A stretch of DNA of 36,306 nt from Chloroflexota bacterium (GTDB lineage Bacteria > Chloroflexota > Ktedonobacteria > Ktedonobacterales > Ktedonobacteraceae), in contig VBJK01000175.1 in NCBI GenBank assembly GCA_005879655.1, positions 4,028 to 40,333 of the forward strand. Reading direction: 5' to 3'. The first letter of the stretch is position 1. Each line of letters starts with the position of its first letter. This document shows, in pieces, positions 32,391 through 36,306 of this stretch. The translations under genes and the position numbers were made by a program. Below the pieces are notes generated by a model. That model was not told where the DNA came from, did no database searches, and saw nothing but the letters and a program-made list of their open reading frames with translations.

Positions 32391-35300
32391 TTATCGGTTC
32401 AAGAGGCTGCCCGTGTAGCGTAGAATTTCATTTGCGCACACATGACAGTAGCCATGCTCTGTCATCAGGCGGTTTACCACCTCATTGATCTTGCGCAGTT
32501 GTTCTTTATCGGGAGTACGCGCAGATGTCGTAATCTTTACCACATCGCGCAGGTCTGCGAACAGCTTCTTCTCAATGGCCTCCTTGAGTCGCTCGTGACT
32601 GGTATAGTCGAATGTTTGCCCCTTACGCGCCAGAGACGAGATGCGGATCAGGATCTCTTCACGGAATGAGCGCTTGGCATTCTCAGAGACACCAATCTGC
32701 TCTTCAATGGAACGCATCAGATGCTCATCAGGCTCCATCTCTTCATCGGTGATCGGATCGCGCAACTTCGTCTTGTTGCAGTACGCCTCGACATTGTCGA
32801 GATAGTTATTCAAGAGCGTGCGAGCGGACTCCTCGTAGGAGTAGACAAAGGCGCGTTGCACTTCTTTCTTGGCCGTCTCGTCGTATTCTTTGCGTGCTTC
32901 ACTGATGAAGTTCAGGTAGCGCTCACGTTCCTCACGGGTGATGCTGGTATGCTGGTCCAGACCGTCCTTGAGTGCACGGAGAGCATCAATCGGATTAATG
33001 CAGGTGATATTTGGCTTCACTAGCGCATTTGACAGACGGTTGATGACATAGCGTGGTGAAATGCCATCCATGCCTTCGCGTATCGCCTCTTCCTGCAATT
33101 CGCGCACATCCTTCTGTTTGAAGTCTTCCATGTCCTCGCCATCGTAGAGCTTGAGTTTCTTCATGATACTCATGCCCGCCTTCTTGGATGCTTCCAAGCG
33201 TGTCAGGACAGCGAAGATGCTAGCGATACGCAGGGTATAGGGAGCGATATGTACATTCTGCAAAGCGCTCTGTTTGAGTAGCTTCTCATAAATTTTCACT
33301 TCATCGGAGACGCGCAGGTTGTAGGGAACTTTGACCAGAATGATGCGGTCCTGCAAGGCTTCCGACTTTTTATTGCCTACGAATGCCTGGTATTCATGCT
33401 CGTTGGTATGGCTGACGACCACCTCATCAGCATAGATCATGCTGAAGCGTCCAGTTTTGATGTTTTGCTCCTGGCTCAGGGTTAACAGGACGTAGAGGAA
33501 TTTTTCGTCGCAGTTATGATTGACAATGCCATTGGCAACAAAGGTGTTGGAACCAGGAACGTGCAGATCCCAACATTCAGCCTCGCTATCCTCGATAGCA
33601 ACCACCGTGTCGTAGAACAGCGATGGGTTCAGGAGCGTATTCAAGCCAGGAGGTGTCTCGACCCAGCCAGAGAGTTTGTCCAGGATTTTTGTTGCCATGG
33701 TGCGCGTACAGGTATTGGTGCTGGTACCGAGCATATGCAGGTTGATATAATCTTCGCCCAGAATCTGTCGTGCACCCTGATAATCAGGACTGTGATAGTG
33801 GTAATCTGCGTTGGCTCGTGCGCGGGCAATTGCCACCTGCTGGAGTTCCTCTGAGATTGCAACCCAATAGTTTACCGTATTAGGGATGAGATCGGCGCGG
33901 CCATCGTGTGCTATCTTTGCTGATACACGTTGATACTCCAGCAGTTTGCGCTGGGGCAGCAGGTGCATCTGAGAGGCAAGCAAGTCAGCATCTGCGCCGC
34001 TGGCTGTAACATTCCAGTATTCACGCTTCTCTTCCATACTAGAAGCACTGGCCATATGCTTGACGCGACCTGTCACCACACCTAGATTGAGCAGCACAAT
34101 TTGCAATTGTTGCGCCAGTTCCTCTGAAGCAGTGGTCCACGAAAGTCGTCCATTGAGGTTGACTGTGCCATCACCAGCGAAGTAGCCAGCCAGGAACTCA
34201 AGCACCGATGCACGAGAAGACTGTAGTACAGACCACGGAATTTCTTTATTGTAAGATCCCGTTTTGAAGCCGACATATGCAAGAAAATCGGTGAGAGCCA
34301 CACTATTAAGTTGAACAACCCTTGGATAAAGACGTGGCGTAATGCCGAAGAGATGTTGCGTAAGTTGCGCATAATCAGTGCGCAATTCATCTTCCTGATT
34401 GGTAAAGCGCAGTGTGCCATCAGGACGTGTATCCCCTTCGGCAACAAGGTATCCTAGCCAGCGTGCCAGCTCTGGGGTCATCTGTTCGGGAACGTGAATC
34501 GGCTTTGCATGTTGTGGACGTTGCGACTGCCAGTGCAATGGGACATCTTGGCCCCACAGATGCTGGCCTTTTTGCAAGACGACCCAATCGCCGACCTGCA
34601 ACTCATCGTGCCGTCGCCAGACCAGTACACCATCGTCATTGACCACCTGTAGACGGTGCTCAAGCGTCCCTTCCTGTATAAAGCCGCGCCGCGTCATGAT
34701 GCGCTTCGTCTTACTCAGACCGGAGCGATAGATGTGCGTCGTTGTCTCAATGCCAGTACTGCTCGCCACCTGCACACCGATCTCGCGCGACTCGCCTACT
34801 GGATGGTCGGATGTTGCCAGTGAATCGAGACGGCGGATACCGGAATGTGTATAAACGAGTGAATTGCCTGAAATGCATTTCAGCATTTCTACAAATTCCA
34901 TAAGCCCACGATTTGCAATATTCAACTCACCATCGAAACGGTAAGCGCGGGGATCGCTTTCAACTCCAACCTCACCAATCGTAGAAAGGTCTATTCCTCC
35001 TACGAGTTCACTAATATCCTGGCTCTTTGGATCTGAAGGTGTAAAAGTACCTACAGCGACGCGATACTTTTCACTAAAACTAATACGCTTAACAGGTACA
35101 TCTTCAATGCGCCCGTTGTACTGATTATCGACCATATAACGACACTGGGGACACAGGTCGCCTTCGATATAGAGACCGAATTCCTTCTCGACATCGGAAC
35201 GCAGGTCGTGAGGAATCAGGTGCAGAGGCTCCTCGTGCATGGGGCAATCTTTGATCGCATAGACGGCCCCCGCCGGAATGCGGCAATATGCTTCTAACCC

Positions 35301-35651
35301 ACGCTTGAGCAGGTATACAATGGTAGATTTACCGCCGCCTACTGGACCCATCAAGAGGAGCACGCGTTTACGTACTTCCAGACGCTGCGCGGCTGAATGG
35401 AAGTAGTCCACAATCTGCTGGAGCGGCTTCTCGATGCCAAAGATTTCCTGACTGAAGAATTTATAACGCGGATCGCCGTTCCGATTTGTCTCTACGCCAG
35501 CGTCCATAATCATATGATAAATGCGCTCATGGGAAAGTTGGCTGACCTCTGGCTTTTTGCTAGCAATCTCGAAGTATTGCGCGAAAGTGCCTTCCCACAT
35601 GAGTTCTCGTTCACGATCTCGGTATTCTTCCAACCGCTTCACCAGATCCAT
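32391..35651 (-). CDS. prkA: PrkA family AAA+ serine kinase/protease interrupted by an intein
   Basis: First gene of the unit; PrkA (YeaG in E. coli) is an AAA+ protein described as a Ser kinase, and more recently as a protease, acting in sporulation and stress. The 1086-residue precursor has an N-extein of 258 residues with Walker A MGPVGGGKST (101-110), a CPQCRYMV zinc-like pair and GELNIANRGLMEFVEMLK. The intein is 259-713 and the C-extein 373 residues (CDEKFLYVLLTLSQEQNIKT, AFVGNKKSEALQDR, GISPRYVINRLSNAL, end YCHVCANEILRYTGSLLNR). Joined, MLK-CDEKFL gives a 631-residue protein, the length of Bacillus PrkA. ATG 35651 has GAGGGTG upstream. Confidence 0.96.
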   Translation of the reverse strand: MDLVKRLEEYRDRERELMWEGTFAQYFEIASKKPEVSQLSHERIYHMIMDAGVETNRNGDPRYKFFSQEIFGIEKPLQQIVDYFHSAAQRLEVRKRVLLLMGPVGGGKSTIVYLLKRGLEAYCRIPAGAVYAIKDCPMHEEPLHLIPHDLRSDVEKEFGLYIEGDLCPQCRYMVDNQYNGRIEDVPVKRISFSEKYRVAVGTFTPSDPKSQDISELVGGIDLSTIGEVGVESDPRAYRFDGELNIANRGLMEFVEMLKCISGNSLVYTHSGIRRLDSLATSDHPVGESREIGVQVASSTGIETTTHIYRSGLSKTKRIMTRRGFIQEGTLEHRLQVVNDDGVLVWRRHDELQVGDWVVLQKGQHLWGQDVPLHWQSQRPQHAKPIHVPEQMTPELARWLGYLVAEGDTRPDGTLRFTNQEDELRTDYAQLTQHLFGITPRLYPRVVQLNSVALTDFLAYVGFKTGSYNKEIPWSVLQSSRASVLEFLAGYFAGDGTVNLNGRLSWTTASEELAQQLQIVLLNLGVVTGRVKHMASASSMEEKREYWNVTASGADADLLASQMHLLPQRKLLEYQRVSAKIAHDGRADLIPNTVNYWVAISEELQQVAIARARANADYHYHSPDYQGARQILGEDYINLHMLGTSTNTCTRTMATKILDKLSGWVETPPGLNTLLNPSLFYDTVVAIEDSEAECWDLHVPGSNTFVANGIVNHNCDEKFLYVLLTLSQEQNIKTGRFSMIYADEVVVSHTNEHEYQAFVGNKKSEALQDRIILVKVPYNLRVSDEVKIYEKLLKQSALQNVHIAPYTLRIASIFAVLTRLEASKKAGMSIMKKLKLYDGEDMEDFKQKDVRELQEEAIREGMDGISPRYVINRLSNALVKPNITCINPIDALRALKDGLDQHTSITREERERYLNFISEARKEYDETAKKEVQRAFVYSYEESARTLLNNYLDNVEAYCNKTKLRDPITDEEMEPDEHLMRSIEEQIGVSENAKRSFREEILIRISSLARKGQTFDYTSHERLKEAIEKKLFADLRDVVKITTSARTPDKEQLRKINEVVNRLMTEHGYCHVCANEILRYTGSLLNR
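33513..34877 (-). mobile_element. Intein in PrkA (455 aa, LAGLIDADG)
   Basis: Starts at Cys1 in CISGNSLVYTHSG and ends VANGIVNHN, followed by Cys+1 of the host. B-block TRRGFIQEGTLEHRL. The last block is AECWDLHVPGSNTFVANG. LAGLIDADG motifs LARWLGYLVAEGDT and FLAGYFAGDGTVN both keep the acidic residue. Similar to the SpoVR intein in the start (C-x-x-GNSLV), the TRRGF-x-x-EG block, and the ELAQxLQIVLLN helix of the endonuclease. An extra segment of about 100 residues (about 320-420) precedes the final block. The insertion follows the conserved GLMEFVEMLK motif of the AAA+ domain. Confidence 0.95.
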
Positions 35652-35889
35652 GGTTCACCCTCTCTCTGTTGATCACTTTGTGATGTGGCAATAATGATGG
35701 TCGCTTACCCTCTCTAATAAGCTCTATACGTATTCCTACATCACTCTGTGTAAACGGAAGCTACAATTGACAGTCAGGAAAATGCACACCCCGAACGGCA
35801 AAAGCAGGGACAAATGCTACGCGCATATCGCAGAAACACGCCGCCAACTTCTCTCCGCTCTTGACCGCCAATACTAGTGCAATAAGACC

Positions 35890-35939
35890 AAAGGGCCAGT
35901 TTCTTAACGCGATACGCAACGCGAGAGAACCAGCCCTTT
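35890..35939 (-). ncRNA. Strong hairpin in the prkA leader
   Basis: A 12-bp stem: AAAGGGCCAGTT (35890-35901) pairs with AACCAGCCCTTT (35928-35939), with two G-U pairs in the middle, and a GC-rich loop that can pair further (CGCG/CGCG). On the minus-strand transcript it lies about 240 bases before the prkA ATG and is followed by TTTGGTCTTATT, a weak U-tract. It may be an attenuator or part of a structured leader. Confidence 0.4.
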
Positions 35940-35996
35940 CCAACTTCTTGGAGAATATTTCGCTTTAGATCGGTTATAATCTTTGACCAACCTCTA

Positions 35997-36024
35997 ACTA
36001 TAGCACGATGGGATAGAGTTGTAA
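35997..36024 (-). promoter_or_regulatory. Candidate inner promoter upstream of prkA
   Basis: Minus strand TTACAA (36019-36024), 16-base spacer, extended -10 TGCTATAGT with TATAGT at 35997-36002. A perfect dyad CACTAC-T-GTAGTG (36029-36041) sits directly upstream of the -35, where an activator would bind. The leader to prkA would be about 340 bases. Confidence 0.45.
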
Positions 36025-36175
36025 GAGACACTACTGTAGTGCTTCTGCAATGTTTCAAGCGGTCCTTTCTCATCCCATCAGAAACTTGAGATGAATGACA
36101 GCAGCGACAGGAAGCATCGCATCTACTAGTCAAAACACTGCTGGTAATCCGCACCCTTATCAAGGGTATAAGCTC

Positions 36176-36204
36176 ATTATAGCATATTTCTCGGAAATTG
36201 TTTA
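36176..36204 (-). promoter_or_regulatory. Candidate outer promoter upstream of prkA
   Basis: Minus strand TAAACA (36199-36204), 17-base spacer, extended consensus -10 TGCTATAAT with TATAAT at 36176-36181. The transcript would start about 520 bases before the prkA ATG, so it may serve a leader RNA or an unrecognised small RNA as well as prkA. Confidence 0.45.
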
Positions 36205-36306
36205 GTGGGGAATGCACGCTTTTTCACGCTCTCTTAATAGAGATGAGTCACCTTTTTACACGATTTTCACATTTCTCTTCTTTTAGTTCTTTATAGAAAA
36301 ATACCC

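Larger units (their letters stand above)
35652..36306 (-). promoter_or_regulatory. Long upstream region of the prkA operon
   Basis: No convincing gene in 655 bases. Near the start codon is a small dyad ATCAC-TTT-GTGAT (35672-35684). TTTACA followed after about 17 bases by ACGTAT at about 35735-35710 is a weak proximal promoter. Further out are the hairpin at 35890-35939 and two better promoters at 35997-36024 and 36176-36204, each listed separately. A hairpin ACCCTT-GAT-AAGGGT lies just inside the distal start site. Minus-strand ORFs here show no family features. Confidence 0.4.

Noticed and set aside
35774..36217. Minus-strand 147-residue ORF upstream of prkA
   Set aside because: No ribosome site, no hydrophobic or domain pattern, and the candidate promoters lie inside it.

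Overview
The window (about 36 kb, roughly 50% GC) looks like a chromosomal segment of a Ktedonobacter-like member of the Chloroflexota. This rests on gene content: a solo SARP-type winged-helix regulator, an XRE-GAF regulator, a DUF2203 protein, a UvrA with an extra linker, several Pro/Thr-rich surface proteins and short GC-rich intergenic repeats. No 16S or other taxonomic marker is present, so this is inference.

Layout. Bases 1-2.3 kb hold the end of a zinc-ribbon membrane protein, an intact type I signal peptidase and a second, broken signal peptidase. uvrA (2.6-5.7 kb) is followed by a frameshifted small gene and a repeat-derived stretch. On the minus strand, 6.5-10.9 kb carries a cytoplasmic GH13 amylase, a WecA/TagO-type glycosyl-phosphate transferase, a broken prmC and a DUF2203 gene. 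The 11.2-15.1 kb part has a SARP-type regulator, a large unknown membrane protein, an ABC ATPase remnant, a 121-bp MITE-like repeat and a Pro/Thr-rich exported protein. Next, 15.2-17.1 kb is a compact three-gene cassette (two DUF488 proteins plus a probable dual-OB protein) behind its own promoter. At 17.2-20.8 kb there is a cobalamin operon: promoter, cobalamin riboswitch, BtuF-like lipoprotein, cobO and a broken cobQ. A divergent cytoplasmic BtuF-like gene follows, then a methyltransferase, an XRE-GAF regulator, an alpha/beta hydrolase and a MurA-family gene with a strong hairpin terminator. A composite repeat, one element inserted in another, lies at 26.9-27.1 kb.

The most striking part is 27.2-35.7 kb: the conserved prkA - yhbH (DUF444) - spoVR operon, in which all three genes carry a full-length intein with a LAGLIDADG endonuclease (455, 425 and 407 residues). 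The insertions fall in highly conserved sites, in YhbH inside the DxSxS metal-binding motif. The ligated host proteins would be 631, 381 and 447 residues, close to the usual family lengths. Every product of this stress/sporulation module must therefore splice before it can work. The prkA and spoVR inteins resemble each other, while the yhbH intein is different. A long leader with two candidate promoters and a strong hairpin precedes prkA, and the prkA-yhbH gap can fold into a three-stem RNA.

A second theme is decay. Several genes (lepB copy 2, prmC, cobQ, the hydrolase, probably the small gene at 5.9 kb) have each lost a short internal block of roughly 20-40 codons, often with a frameshift and often including key residues. 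This is either clustered gene decay or a systematic assembly fault. The sequence alone cannot decide between them.
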